From the NCBI GenBank assembly GCA_964524145.1, contig CAZGCA010000014.1, forward strand, positions 1 through 64,000: a DNA stretch of 64,000 nt. Direction: 5' to 3'. Source of the DNA: CAZGCA01 sp964524145. Its GTDB lineage: Bacteria > Hydrogenedentota > CAZGCA01. Every line of letters begins with the position of its first letter. Within the stretch, counting starts at the first letter, position 1. The translations under genes were made by a program, and so were the position numbers. Positions 53,657-62,390 of the stretch are shown one piece after another. The notes under the pieces are model-generated. The model was not told where the DNA came from. It saw only the letters and a list, made by a program, of their open reading frames with translations, and ran no database searches.

Positions 53657-54169
53657 ATGAGAACGACCAAGGCTACGATACCGATAGTGCTGGGTGTGCT
53701 GTTGGCGCTTGTTTTGCCCACCGACGCACACGCTGTTCGACTTAGCGTTGGCTCCGTAGTTGTGCCGCGAGACGCGACGAGCGTGACGGTGCCTATCTCC
53801 TTGAGCGAGAAGGAAGGGGTCGTCGGGTACTCTGTCGTGGTGCGGTACGACCCTCGATATCTGTCCATAACGGACATCAGAGGGATAGAGGCAGGTGCAG
53901 ATTTCTCTGTTGTGATCAACATCGACTCGCCTGGGATAGCACGACTGACCGGGCTGGACCTCGACCTTGCAGGACTTGCTTCGGGTTCCGGCGCGGTGGC
54001 GGAGATCGACCTTCAGGTTGTCGACATCAACAAGTTACCGCGGTCCTCGTACGTGTCGATAGTGAGCGCAGAGGTTTACGACGCGGAAGCGCGCAGCGTG
54101 CCCATCGAGCCTGAGCCCGGAATGATCAGCAAGCAGTTCGGCTCGCCGTACAGGCGCCGTTTTCGGTAA
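53657..54169 (+). CDS. Secreted single-domain cohesin-like protein
   Basis: A 170-residue protein with a signal peptide (1-26, cleavage after AHA) and one beta-sandwich domain of the cohesin type: VRLSVGSVVVPRDATSVTVPISLSEKEGVVGYSVVVRYDPRYLSITDI, then GIARLTGLDLDLAGLASGSGAVAEIDLQV. The rule of alternating short strands and the GYSVVVRYDP core are typical of cohesins and cohesin-related CBM folds. Its neighbours on both sides encode dockerins. There is only one cohesin, so it cannot scaffold several proteins by itself unless it oligomerises. ATG 53657 follows GAGGTGA. The gene ends ten bases from the convergent alpha-2-macroglobulin gene. Confidence 0.75.
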   Translation: MRTTKATIPIVLGVLLALVLPTDAHAVRLSVGSVVVPRDATSVTVPISLSEKEGVVGYSVVVRYDPRYLSITDIRGIEAGADFSVVINIDSPGIARLTGLDLDLAGLASGSGAVAEIDLQVVDINKLPRSSYVSIVSAEVYDAEARSVPIEPEPGMISKQFGSPYRRRFR

Positions 54170-54179
54170 CGTCGGTCTG

Positions 54180-57100
54180 CTATATCTCTAACGCAGTGTT
54201 GATGACCGACTGAATGTCCGTTGCATCCACCCGTTCGTCACCATTCGAGTCCGCCAGGATGTCGCAGTCTGCCGGCGGCATGCCAAGCGCCTGGTTGATC
54301 GTTTTCTGCACGTCGATCGCGTTTGCCGCACCGTCGCCGTTGATATCGCCCCTCACGCGTTCCGGCACCTCATCAGCGTTTGTCGGGTCCGTGCCGGCCT
54401 GAAACTCCCACCCGTCCTGGGCGAAATCGCCGTCAGAATCCGCCGTATCGGGCCGCGTTCCCGCGCCCATTTCTTGAACGTTCGACAACCCGTCGCCGTC
54501 CCCATCGCCGGCTGGCCCGTTGTCCCCGTCAGGGTCGTTCAGATCAAGGCCGTGCTCTTCCTCCCAACCGTTGGGCAATCCGTCACCGTCGTAATCGGCG
54601 TCCGGATCGAAGAGCTCGACGCTTATCTGGGCCCCCTTCTTCTCCGCACGCACTTCCGGCTTGTAGTACATGTACGCTTTGCTGTCAGGTATGATCGCAC
54701 GAACCGGGAAGAGCGCGTTGACCTGGAACGCGAGCGTCAACTCGGTCTCTCTGGGCAGGTCATCGATGTAGATTATAACCTTTCGACCGGCAACCTCGAT
54801 TCTGCTCACCGAACCGCCGCTTACGAGCGCGTCAAGGGATTCCTGAACCGGCGCGAATCCTGTGGGCACGCCTACATCCACCAGCAACATCCCTGAAGAC
54901 ACGCCCGGGCCCACGTAGCTGACCCTCACGGTCACATTGACTATATCATCAACAGAGACGTGCTGCGCGTCATACTCGACGTCAAGCTGCATGTCGTTGC
55001 ATATGATCTGGTCCGACAGAAGAACGTTGAACCGGCGCACGAGCTGGAAATTGACCTCGCCCGAACCTGAAGCGGCGAGGTCGATCGATGAGCCCAACGG
55101 CAACTCGGCAACCTGCAGCACATCGAAGTTCGTGCTATCCACGCTGAATTGGGCCAGCATGTTGCCCCCACCGGGGTTTTCGGAGTCTGCCTCTGTTGCG
55201 GTGACGATAAGGTTGACATCACGACGTTGCAACATCGCCGCCGTCATCAGTGCCTTGAGCGCCATGACCGTGTCCTGGGTGCTGTTGAACCCGCCGAGAC
55301 TGTTACGCTGCGCGGCTATCCACTTTATCGCGTCATTGGCTTGCGGCATCTGCTCCTGCATGAGTGCAAGCGCCGCGTAGGCCGTCGTCTCGACGTCGAA
55401 CGGTTCCCAGTGGATGCCCGCTTCGTCGACGATTGCCAGTTCCAGCAGCCGGTCAATGGCCGTCGAGGCCGCAGACGCATCGAGTCGCGCGAACGCGAGC
55501 GCGGCAATGGCAAGGGAATAGGCGTTATCGTTCACCGATGAGAGAGTGCCGGCAAGGTAGTCGGTGGCGTTTTGAAGAACACCCGGGGACGCAGCACTAT
55601 ATTCCGCAAGCGCAATCGTCACAAATGCTGTGAGCGCGTAGGTGCCCTCCATTCCACCAACCATTTCAGTGTGGCAGATGAACCCGACAGGCTCCCACGA
55701 TCCGTCGCCCAACTGGTATGATTCGATCCAGTCGGCGGCTTCGGAGAGAATCGTCTCGTCGATCGTGTGGACGTCACGCGCACCGCTAAAGGTGCCAAGC
55801 ACAAAGGCCGTCAACCACAGGCTGCCGGTATCGTCCGATTCGCCGAAGGCGGAAAACGAACCGTCCTCGTGCCGGAACGTCAACTGCCGCTGGTATCCGA
55901 CGGTGATGTAATGCTCGGCCTCGGCTTGGACTTCTGGTCTCAATTGGTCCGTCGCGTCCAGGTAACGCAGCACCTCGACGTCGGGCGCAAAGAAGATCAT
56001 GTTCTGCTCGCCGCAGCCGTATGGCATGCCCAAGAGGTCGCCGACACCGTTGATCGTTTGCGCGACGAGGCTGGGCGTGACGCTCAACAACACTTTGCCG
56101 GAGTCCGGTACCATGTAAGGCGGCATACTGGTGTCGAGCGTGAGAACGTCGCCCGCATGGAGCACCCCGTTAGTGACATCCTCTCGCTTCGTCCCCTCCG
56201 GCTCGACGAGCAGTTCCTTGCGGACAGCATCAGCGCGTTCAGGCGACCGGAGGGTCACTTCGACAATGTTGTTGCCGAGAAGCGTAGGCTGGATCAGGAA
56301 CATCGCCGAACCGACCGAGTTGGCTCCGATGCTCACGGTTTGCGTGTTGGACTCGAGCAAATCGAACCAGTCGTCATCGGTCAGGTCGACCTGGACATTC
56401 TGCGGCGTCTCGAGGTAGTTGAATATCTGGACCCGAACGGGGAACTGCTCGCCGCGTGTCACGGCATACGGCAGGTCCGGCTCCCCGAAAAACTCCTGGA
56501 ATACGGGCAGTTGCGTCTCTGCAATCCCCAGCCCGTTCTCAGAAGTCGAGACGGCGTGCAGCCGCCACGTGGTGATGCTGTCGGGTGCGGTCAGATCGAT
56601 CGTCGCAGTACCATCGGTCTCGGTGAGCAGGTCAGGCGTCCAGAGCCATGTCTCGGGGAAGAACTGCCGGACACGTGTGACCTCTGCGAGCCCATCGTCC
56701 ACCTCGTTCTGCCCGCTGCCGGGTGCCGGGACCGCGCCCCCGAACTCCGGGGCACCGTCCATATCGACGTCAATCCAGATACCGCCGCCTCCGCGCCAAC
56801 TGAAGTCTGTGCCTTCGGGTATATCGAAATCCCCCGACGCGAGAACCTGCACCCCGGCGTCCTCGAAGACGTCGTATGCGCCGTACGTCCCTATATGCGG
56901 GTGCGCTTCCGCTTGCGGCTGCATGAACCGGCGTTCAAGCTCGTTGAAGACCGCCCCGAGGTTAAGCCTCCCTTCATTGAGCGCGTAGACCGACTCGTCG
57001 ACTATCGAAATGCCGACCATCGCCTCAGTATCCGCTTGCAAGGCCACCTGAACGGGTTCGCCGGGTATGGCTTCGTCCACGTCAAACGAAGCTTCCAGAC

Positions 57101-58688
57101 CGGCTGCATCGTCCATCGAGACCTCGAAGGGCAAGGTGTCGGCCGATATCTCGTTGTTCGGGTTTATCACATAGGCGATGACCTTCGCCACCGGAACCAT
57201 GTGATGCGTAGCCTGGAACACAATCTGCGTGTCGCGTGTTGCGCATGAGACGAGTGTGCGGCCGGACGCGAACAGGTCACAGTACACGGTTGCGTCGTTC
57301 GTTTTGAAGACGTCAATGACCACCGTATCGCCGACCTGTATCGGCTCGGCCGACGCACGGCGCAGATGCAGAAAGCTCGACGTTGGTGAGTAGGCCGCGT
57401 AAATCGTCAACCACGCGTCAGACGTGCGGCCGCCTTCGCTGACCAGGGACCCTATCGTTGCCTCGACGGCATCTTCGGGCGTGTCAAACGACACCTGCGC
57501 GATGCCGCCCGAAGTCGTGACAATTTCGTGTTGCTCGCTGAGCGTGCCCCACGACCCGTCGAGGAATTGTGCCGTGACGTCTGCATCGACGTCCACCGGC
57601 TCGCCGTCAGGCGTTTCCGCAACGACAAGCACTTCGAACGGCAATCCCGGCGTTATGACAGGCGACGCTGCAATAAGCTGAATCTGAACGGGCGACTCCA
57701 CTATCTTGAGAAGCTTCGTGGTCTTTTCTTCGTGACCCGACGTGTCGGTCACGGTGACATCGAGCGTTGCGCTCCCCGCGCCGCCTGCGCCCGGTGTACC
57801 GCTTACGTATCCCGTGGCGGGAAGCTCGAAATCCACGGTCCCGTCCGAGAGCGCTCCGGTGTAGACGGCATATTCCTCCCAGACACCAACGTAGCGGCTC
57901 GCCACCACTTGGACGGTCCCGTCGACCGGTTTGCCAAAGAAGTAGTCCGCGCTCACCGTGCCCACTATCTCTTCGTCAACCAGGAAGTAGTCGCGTCCGG
58001 TGCTGACCCCGACGTCGAACCTGGGCAGCACATATTTCTCGACACGCACGTCTACAGAGCTTGATGCGGACCCGGATTTCGCTGAGATCTTCCACGTGCC
58101 GAAGTTCAGCTCCGTTGCGAGGTCGAGCTCGAACGGTGCGACGCCGAACGCGTTTGACGTCAGCTCCTCCCTGAATATCCTGACACCTTTCCCGTCGGTA
58201 ATATCGACCTCGACCTCGGTGGCGGCCGGCCGCAGCTCGTTGGTGAGCAGCAGCACGCGACCATGGATCGTCTGGCCCGGCTTATAGATGGGCTTGTCAG
58301 TCTCGATCAGAACGACGGGCATCGCGCGCACCTCCACCTCGGCTTCCAGCGGTACGCCGACCGTCGATGACTGAACCACGAGCGCGTACACACCCGGCTC
58401 GACACCCGGCACGCGCCACGACACAGAGACATGGCCGTCGGGACCCGTCACCACCTGGAACAGATTGACCGCCGTTCCCGAGTCCGTCGGTCGCAAGGAG
58501 CCCCTGACAGGGACGTTCGCAGGGCTTTGGTCGACTGCACTCACCGTGGTGATGGTAACCGATGCCGTACCTCCGGAATAGAGGATCTTCGGCGCAAGCA
58601 CGACAATGTTCACCGGGTCGTCGCCGAACGCGGCGCCGGTCGAGCACAATAGGCCCACCAAGAGCAGCAATATGGTTACTCTGGACAT
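54180..58688 (-). CDS. Animal-type alpha-2-macroglobulin with thioester, TSP3 repeats and C-terminal dockerin
   Basis: A 1502-residue secreted protein. A signal peptide covers about 1-23. Macroglobulin domains follow, then a bait-like insert (about 590-680), then RQFFPETWLW. The thioester motif GCGEQ places C892 and Q895 in MPYGCGEQNM. A thioester-domain helix barrel and a receptor-binding-like domain (about 1230-1350, YVGPGVSSGMLLVDVGVP and FPVRAIIPDSKAYMYY) complete the protease-trap part. TSP3 repeats (about 1359-1440) and a dockerin (about 1444-1502; DINGDGAANAIDV and DSNGDERVDATDI) end it. The match to vertebrate-type family members is striking. It would trap host or microbial proteases. 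AGAGGAG precedes ATG 58688. Confidence 0.9.
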   Translation of the reverse strand: MSRVTILLLLVGLLCSTGAAFGDDPVNIVVLAPKILYSGGTASVTITTVSAVDQSPANVPVRGSLRPTDSGTAVNLFQVVTGPDGHVSVSWRVPGVEPGVYALVVQSSTVGVPLEAEVEVRAMPVVLIETDKPIYKPGQTIHGRVLLLTNELRPAATEVEVDITDGKGVRIFREELTSNAFGVAPFELDLATELNFGTWKISAKSGSASSSVDVRVEKYVLPRFDVGVSTGRDYFLVDEEIVGTVSADYFFGKPVDGTVQVVASRYVGVWEEYAVYTGALSDGTVDFELPATGYVSGTPGAGGAGSATLDVTVTDTSGHEEKTTKLLKIVESPVQIQLIAASPVITPGLPFEVLVVAETPDGEPVDVDADVTAQFLDGSWGTLSEQHEIVTTSGGIAQVSFDTPEDAVEATIGSLVSEGGRTSDAWLTIYAAYSPTSSFLHLRRASAEPIQVGDTVVIDVFKTNDATVYCDLFASGRTLVSCATRDTQIVFQATHHMVPVAKVIAYVINPNNEISADTLPFEVSMDDAAGLEASFDVDEAIPGEPVQVALQADTEAMVGISIVDESVYALNEGRLNLGAVFNELERRFMQPQAEAHPHIGTYGAYDVFEDAGVQVLASGDFDIPEGTDFSWRGGGGIWIDVDMDGAPEFGGAVPAPGSGQNEVDDGLAEVTRVRQFFPETWLWTPDLLTETDGTATIDLTAPDSITTWRLHAVSTSENGLGIAETQLPVFQEFFGEPDLPYAVTRGEQFPVRVQIFNYLETPQNVQVDLTDDDWFDLLESNTQTVSIGANSVGSAMFLIQPTLLGNNIVEVTLRSPERADAVRKELLVEPEGTKREDVTNGVLHAGDVLTLDTSMPPYMVPDSGKVLLSVTPSLVAQTINGVGDLLGMPYGCGEQNMIFFAPDVEVLRYLDATDQLRPEVQAEAEHYITVGYQRQLTFRHEDGSFSAFGESDDTGSLWLTAFVLGTFSGARDVHTIDETILSEAADWIESYQLGDGSWEPVGFICHTEMVGGMEGTYALTAFVTIALAEYSAASPGVLQNATDYLAGTLSSVNDNAYSLAIAALAFARLDASAASTAIDRLLELAIVDEAGIHWEPFDVETTAYAALALMQEQMPQANDAIKWIAAQRNSLGGFNSTQDTVMALKALMTAAMLQRRDVNLIVTATEADSENPGGGNMLAQFSVDSTNFDVLQVAELPLGSSIDLAASGSGEVNFQLVRRFNVLLSDQIICNDMQLDVEYDAQHVSVDDIVNVTVRVSYVGPGVSSGMLLVDVGVPTGFAPVQESLDALVSGGSVSRIEVAGRKVIIYIDDLPRETELTLAFQVNALFPVRAIIPDSKAYMYYKPEVRAEKKGAQISVELFDPDADYDGDGLPNGWEEEHGLDLNDPDGDNGPAGDGDGDGLSNVQEMGAGTRPDTADSDGDFAQDGWEFQAGTDPTNADEVPERVRGDINGDGAANAIDVQKTINQALGMPPADCDILADSNGDERVDATDIQSVINTALEI

Positions 58689-58785
58689 GGGATTCGCTCC
58701 TCTGAAGGACACGCGGAGCACTGAAAAGCCTCCCCGGTTATCTGAAGACATTGCTGTTTCCAACCGCCTCACTCCACACATTGAG

Positions 58786-58815
58786 ATTATATCACTCGGT
58801 AGGGTCTGGCGGCAA
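58786..58815 (-). promoter_or_regulatory. Sigma-70-type promoter for the alpha-2-macroglobulin gene
   Basis: On the minus strand a perfect TATAAT (58791-58786) lies 18 bases after TTGCCG (58815-58810), which matches TTGACA at four of six positions. Transcription would start near 58779, about 90 bases upstream of the ATG at 58688. No sigma-54-type site is seen here. Confidence 0.5.
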
Positions 58816-58855
58816 GCATAAAGGTCGTTTTCACGGTAACCATTCACTTACGGGA

Positions 58856-58926
58856 GTAGCGGAGGCTTCCAGCCTTCATAGAGATGCGCCTCGATTCTTG
58901 TTATGCAGGCTGGGAGCCTGCGCTAC
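58856..58926 (+). repeat. REP-like inverted repeat
   Basis: A 20-base left arm (58856-58875) pairs with the right arm (58907-58926) at 18 of 20 positions; each arm contains an inner GGCTTCCAGCC- or GGCTGGGAGCC-type palindrome. The arms are separated by about 31 bases. The pattern and the GTAGCG end resemble dispersed extragenic palindromes of planctomycete and verrucomicrobial genomes. It lies between two minus-strand genes and could be mobile DNA or a transcription stop. Confidence 0.65.
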
Positions 58927-58962
58927 AATCCTTTCCCTGCCAGACTGATGCGGGCGGGCCGA

Positions 58963-59700
58963 CTACTTCATCTTCCGGATGCGGACCTCGATACCCTCGA
59001 CGTCTCTCAGCAGGTTCACGATTATTGACGTGTCCGTGTCGCTGAAGTGGTACGGGTACAGAATCTTTGGTTTGAACGCTTTGGCGGCGTCAGCGACCAT
59101 CTCCGGCGTCATGGTGTAGGGCAGATTCATCGGCAGGAACGCGATGTCGATATCTTTCAGCGATTTCATCTCCGGGGTGTTCTCGGTATCACCCGCGATG
59201 TAGATCCGCTTGTCGCCGAACGTCATCACGTACCCGTTACCCACGCCTTTCGGGTGGAACGGCGTGCCGGGCCGCCGTTCATGGACGATGTTGTAGGCGG
59301 GAACGGCCTCGATTCTGAACCCTTTGACCACCTTTGTATCCCCGTTCTTCATCACGATACCGCCCTTGACCTTCTTCGCGCACGCTTCTGTCATGACGAC
59401 TTCCGTCTCATCGGTGCGCAACGTTTTGAGCGCCTTCGGGTCGAGATGGTCGGAGTGTTCGTGCGTCACGAGAACGAGATCGGCTTTCGGGAGATTCGTG
59501 TAATCCGCCTCCCGCGTAACCGGATCGACATGGACGACTTGCTCGCCGAAGGTGAAGATCAGCGAAGCATGCCCGATAAACGTGATCTCGAGATCGCCCG
59601 CCGACGTCTTGATAACGTCCGTCTCGAAGGTCTTTTCTGCAGCCGCCGTCAATGTTGCCGGCACCGCCAAAACCGCGAGCAAGCACAGCAGTCTGATCAT
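58963..59700 (-). CDS. Secreted MBL-fold metal-dependent hydrolase, UlaG-like
   Basis: A 245-residue metallo-beta-lactamase fold protein with a signal peptide (about 1-20). The metal motif is H80-E-H82-S-D84-H85; YIAGDTENTPEM and YPYHFSDTD provide the other ligands. The fold and the DLEITFIGHASLIF opening match the UlaG/YfnR-like group, whose members act on lactones or phosphodiesters; secreted forms are common in environmental bacteria and mostly uncharacterised. ATG 59700 follows AAGGAGGG; the upstream in-frame start has no such site. It lies next to a divergent gene. Confidence 0.87.
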   Translation of the reverse strand: MIRLLCLLAVLAVPATLTAAAEKTFETDVIKTSAGDLEITFIGHASLIFTFGEQVVHVDPVTREADYTNLPKADLVLVTHEHSDHLDPKALKTLRTDETEVVMTEACAKKVKGGIVMKNGDTKVVKGFRIEAVPAYNIVHERRPGTPFHPKGVGNGYVMTFGDKRIYIAGDTENTPEMKSLKDIDIAFLPMNLPYTMTPEMVADAAKAFKPKILYPYHFSDTDTSIIVNLLRDVEGIEVRIRKMK

Positions 59701-59950
59701 TGGTTTCCCTCCTTCTGTTTGAGTTTCTTTCGGCAGAGTTCCCACATTCCCCAATCACAGCGATATCACACTCATCTTTATATCACAACACCCGGAAGAC
59801 CGCAAGACCGTTGTCTGGTTCTCGCCGGAGCTCGTACTTGATCGTGAAAAACCATTGTGCTACTGTGCGGTACATTCAGCCAACGTCGCGTGCGCATTCC
59901 GCGGGTGTGTCGGCAGAGGGCGAGGGTAGTACAGGAGGACTGGCAACGCG

Positions 59951-60811
59951 ATGAAACTGAGCTTCAGCACACTTTCATGTCCGGAATGGACGGTCGAGAA
60001 GATTGTCAGGGTTGCTGAGGAGTGCGGGTACGAAGGAGTCGAGATCCGGGGAATCCTGGGCGAATTTGACCTGCCGACGTGTCCCGAGTTCAGTCCCACC
60101 CGGATACAAGGCACAAAGGAGCTGTTCGCCGGTGCCGGGCTCGAGATTGTCTGTCTGGGTACGTCATCGAGCTTCCATTGGCCGGAGAAAGAGAAGGTCA
60201 GGGAGCAAGTCGAAAGTGCGAAGCGACACATCGACCTTGCGCAGGAGGTCGGCGCACGTATGATACGGGTGTTTGGCGATAGAATCCCGCCCGAGACGAA
60301 CGAGGACAGGTGCGTCGAGCAGGTGGCGGACGCCATCCGCGAATTGTGCTCCTATGCCGCTGCCACTGGGACGACAGTCGCACAGGAAACGCATGGCGAC
60401 TTCTCAGACACAACGCGACTTGCAACGGTGGCCGCTCTCGTCAGTTCGGAGCGTTATGGCGTGCTGTGGGACATACATCATCCGTACCGGTTTTTCGGTG
60501 AGCCTATCGACGAAACCCTGGGTCGAATACGGCAGCAACTTGTCCACACGCATTTTCGGGACTGTGTGGTCATCGGTGAGGAATACGTTCGCGAACAGGG
60601 AAACTGTCGCTCCGTGCTCATCGGACAGGGCACATTGCCGATCCGCGAAATCCTGGCTCTCCTGAGGGACGGCGCGTACGACGGGTATCTCTCACTCGAA
60701 TGGGAGAAAGCGTGGCGTCCGGAACTCGAGGAACCTGAAGTGGTCGTGCCGCACTATGCAGTCACCATGCGCGAGTATCTCGATGCCATGCACCGCACCG
60801 ATGAATATTAG
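59951..60811 (+). CDS. Sugar phosphate isomerase/epimerase-like TIM-barrel protein
   Basis: A 286-residue member of the xylose-isomerase-like/AP-endonuclease 2 superfamily. KLSFSTLSCPEWTVEKIVRVAEECGYEGVEIRG, TTVAQETHGDFSD, LWDIHHPYRFFGEPIDE and HTHFRDC contain the metal-binding acids and histidines typical of the family; SLEWEKAW ends the barrel. The substrate is probably a free sugar, inositol derivative or hydroxypyruvate-like compound. Its start has AGGAGG at an unusually long spacing of 12 bases. It is divergent from the MBL gene and followed by a strong terminator. Confidence 0.82.
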   Translation: MKLSFSTLSCPEWTVEKIVRVAEECGYEGVEIRGILGEFDLPTCPEFSPTRIQGTKELFAGAGLEIVCLGTSSSFHWPEKEKVREQVESAKRHIDLAQEVGARMIRVFGDRIPPETNEDRCVEQVADAIRELCSYAAATGTTVAQETHGDFSDTTRLATVAALVSSERYGVLWDIHHPYRFFGEPIDETLGRIRQQLVHTHFRDCVVIGEEYVREQGNCRSVLIGQGTLPIREILALLRDGAYDGYLSLEWEKAWRPELEEPEVVVPHYAVTMREYLDAMHRTDEY

Positions 60812-60921
60812 CCCCAATACGGTTCACTTAGGCGATTAGAAGCTGTAAGCCGCCAGGGTGCTGCCGATGAGGTCTTGGCTGCTATCTAATTGTCGTGGTT
60901 GGTGTAAGGAGACAAAACACA

Positions 60922-60956
60922 CGCCGCACCTTCCTCTTCCGAAGGTGCGGCGTTTT
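60922..60956 (+). terminator. Rho-independent terminator, probably bidirectional
   Basis: A perfect 12-base-pair stem (60922-60933 with 60941-60952) with a 7-base loop is followed by TTTT on the plus strand, and by AAAACA before it that gives TGTTTTGTC on the other strand. It stands between the ends of the convergent genes at 60811 and 61007 and can stop both. Confidence 0.85.
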
Positions 60957-61006
60957 GCAGAGTTCCCAGGGCCCAAACGATGGGCCCCGTATATGAGTTA
61001 TCGACC

Positions 61007-61786
61007 TTATCGTTTCTTCGTCGTGTAATATGCTACCACGCCTGCAAGCCCGCCTCCCAGCAACAGAATGGTCGAAGGCTCAGGATTTGGGAACGTATCA
61101 ACAGTCCCAAACAGGTTAATCGAGTCTATCCCCGACCAGTTTGTCAGGTGTATCCCTATCGGATCACCCGGAGCAAGCGGGTCCGCAAAAAGGTTCCGTG
61201 GGATCGCCGCCTCGACGAAGTAAGTGCCGGCGTATTCGAGGGATGAGTCGTAAGCGATCTCGAATATCCCGCTCCCCACGATCGTTGCCGGTCCGCCCAT
61301 GATATCCGGGCTTCCCTGCCAGCCGTCCGGGAACTCGTAGTAAGACGTGGGCGATTGGACGCCGTCAAATAATACCCGGCCTGTGACAGAACTATTAGTG
61401 CGCAAAACCAACGCATAATTCAGTCCCGTCACTATACCGTGCTCTCCGACCTCCATGTCGCCGTCGATATCCATCATCAGGTCTCCCGCCCCCGAAGACG
61501 CCGGGTTGTAGGAAGTAACCGCAGCAACGTAGAAGTAGCTCTCGTCGTCGTCAAAATACAACGCTTCGTAATCATGGGGTTCCGAATATCCAACCGTGTC
61601 ATACCCGCTCACCGCGTTGTGTTCTTCATAATCCGCCGTCGCCGAAGCAGACGGATTCCACCTGTGGAACGGGTCCACTCCCCAGTCCGATATGTCCCCG
61701 TCGATCTCGTACTTCAGGGCCAGTGCGGGCGAAGAGAAGAAAACAACCAAACAACACACAATCCCTAACCTCAACACGTAACGCAT
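61007..61786 (-). CDS. PEP-CTERM sorting-domain protein (probable exosortase substrate)
   Basis: A 259-residue exported protein. The signal peptide (about 1-23, ending PALA) precedes a beta-rich domain beginning YEIDGDISDWGVD with YFDDDESYFYVAAVTSYNP, a CBM9/DOMON-like pattern. The C-terminus has the three-part sorting signal: PEPS, a hydrophobic run (TILLLGGGLAGVVAYY) and the basic TTKKR. The PEP motif is cut by exosortase such as the one at 45621. AAGGAGG lies at best spacing before ATG 61786; an upstream ATG at 61792 is also in frame but too close to the site. A sigma-54-type promoter stands 140 bases upstream. Confidence 0.92.
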   Translation of the reverse strand: MRYVLRLGIVCCLVVFFSSPALALKYEIDGDISDWGVDPFHRWNPSASATADYEEHNAVSGYDTVGYSEPHDYEALYFDDDESYFYVAAVTSYNPASSGAGDLMMDIDGDMEVGEHGIVTGLNYALVLRTNSSVTGRVLFDGVQSPTSYYEFPDGWQGSPDIMGGPATIVGSGIFEIAYDSSLEYAGTYFVEAAIPRNLFADPLAPGDPIGIHLTNWSGIDSINLFGTVDTFPNPEPSTILLLGGGLAGVVAYYTTKKR

Positions 61787-61927
61787 CTTCATTTCCTCCT
61801 TAACTTCGGTGCCCTGCTACCTCAACTGCGGCTCCAACGAACGTATGTCCAGACTCTTCAACATGTTACGATTCAAGCTCCTCTTATGTGTGATGTAATC
61901 TGCCGTACACCACCGAGTTAGATGAAT

Positions 61928-61943
61928 TGCAACTCTTGTGCCG
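61928..61943 (-). promoter_or_regulatory. Sigma-54-type promoter for the PEP-CTERM gene
   Basis: On the minus strand the site reads CGGCACAAGAGTTGCA. It keeps the GG and GC at the right spacing and the full GGCAC and TTGCA blocks of the TGGCACG-N4-TTGCW consensus, with mismatches only at the outermost T and the seventh base. Transcription would begin near 61917 and leave a leader of about 130 bases. Confidence 0.62.
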
Positions 61944-62019
61944 GAGAAGGAAGTGCAAACACAACCTACTGTGTCAGAGCATGTTACATCCGCCACGTGC
62001 TTATGCCGGGAATTGAAGA

Positions 62020-62039
62020 ATGTTCATATTCTTGAACAT
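62020..62039 (-). promoter_or_regulatory. Inverted repeat, possible activator-binding site
   Basis: ATGTTCA and TGAACAT form a perfect seven-base inverted repeat around a six-base spacer, 20 bases in all. It lies about 80-110 bases upstream of the sigma-54-type promoter at 61928, the usual place for a bacterial enhancer-binding protein. Confidence 0.5.
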
Positions 62040-62390
62040 AACATTTGTCTTCAGGGCCGCTGGCATCCATAATATATTGGGGTACAGTCGTTTACGGCAA
62101 CCGCCCCGTTTCGGGCATGATGTTAATGCGATTCCACAAACGCTGGAAAAATGGAACACCTCGCACGATCCAGATCAACGTTTCTGAGGGTGACTTTCTG
62201 GCGCGGCTAGCTTCGATTGATGGCTGCAGGTACGCTTCAAACACCATCCAGGACGCAGGGTCATGTCCCAAGCGCAGAGAATCTTCAGAGACACGATTTG
62301 CCCCGCAGAGATCGCATTGGGCGACCAGAGATGTCGGGACGCTTGTCGGCTTCCGCTGAGCTCCGGCTCTCGTAGCCGTTGAGATGTTCA

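Larger units (their letters stand above)
61793..62390 (+). other. Intergenic region upstream of the PEP-CTERM gene
   Basis: About 600 bases without a convincing gene. A frame at 62045-62359 encodes a basic peptide with no family features and no ribosome-binding site. The region holds the sigma-54-type site at 61928-61943, an inverted repeat at 62020-62039, an eight-base direct repeat CATGTTAC (61862 and 61980), and a further ATGTTCA at 62384. It appears to be a control region. Confidence 0.5.

Noticed and set aside
51641..53731. 696-residue open frame on the minus strand
   Set aside because: Opposite the TSP3-rich part of the heparinase-like gene and the dockerin gene, where repeated GAC-type codons keep other frames open.
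55767..57248. 493-residue open frame on the plus strand
   Set aside because: Shadow of the alpha-2-macroglobulin gene, arginine- and histidine-rich with no domain features.
62045..62359. 104-residue open frame
   Set aside because: No ribosome-binding site, no family features, and it overlaps the control region.
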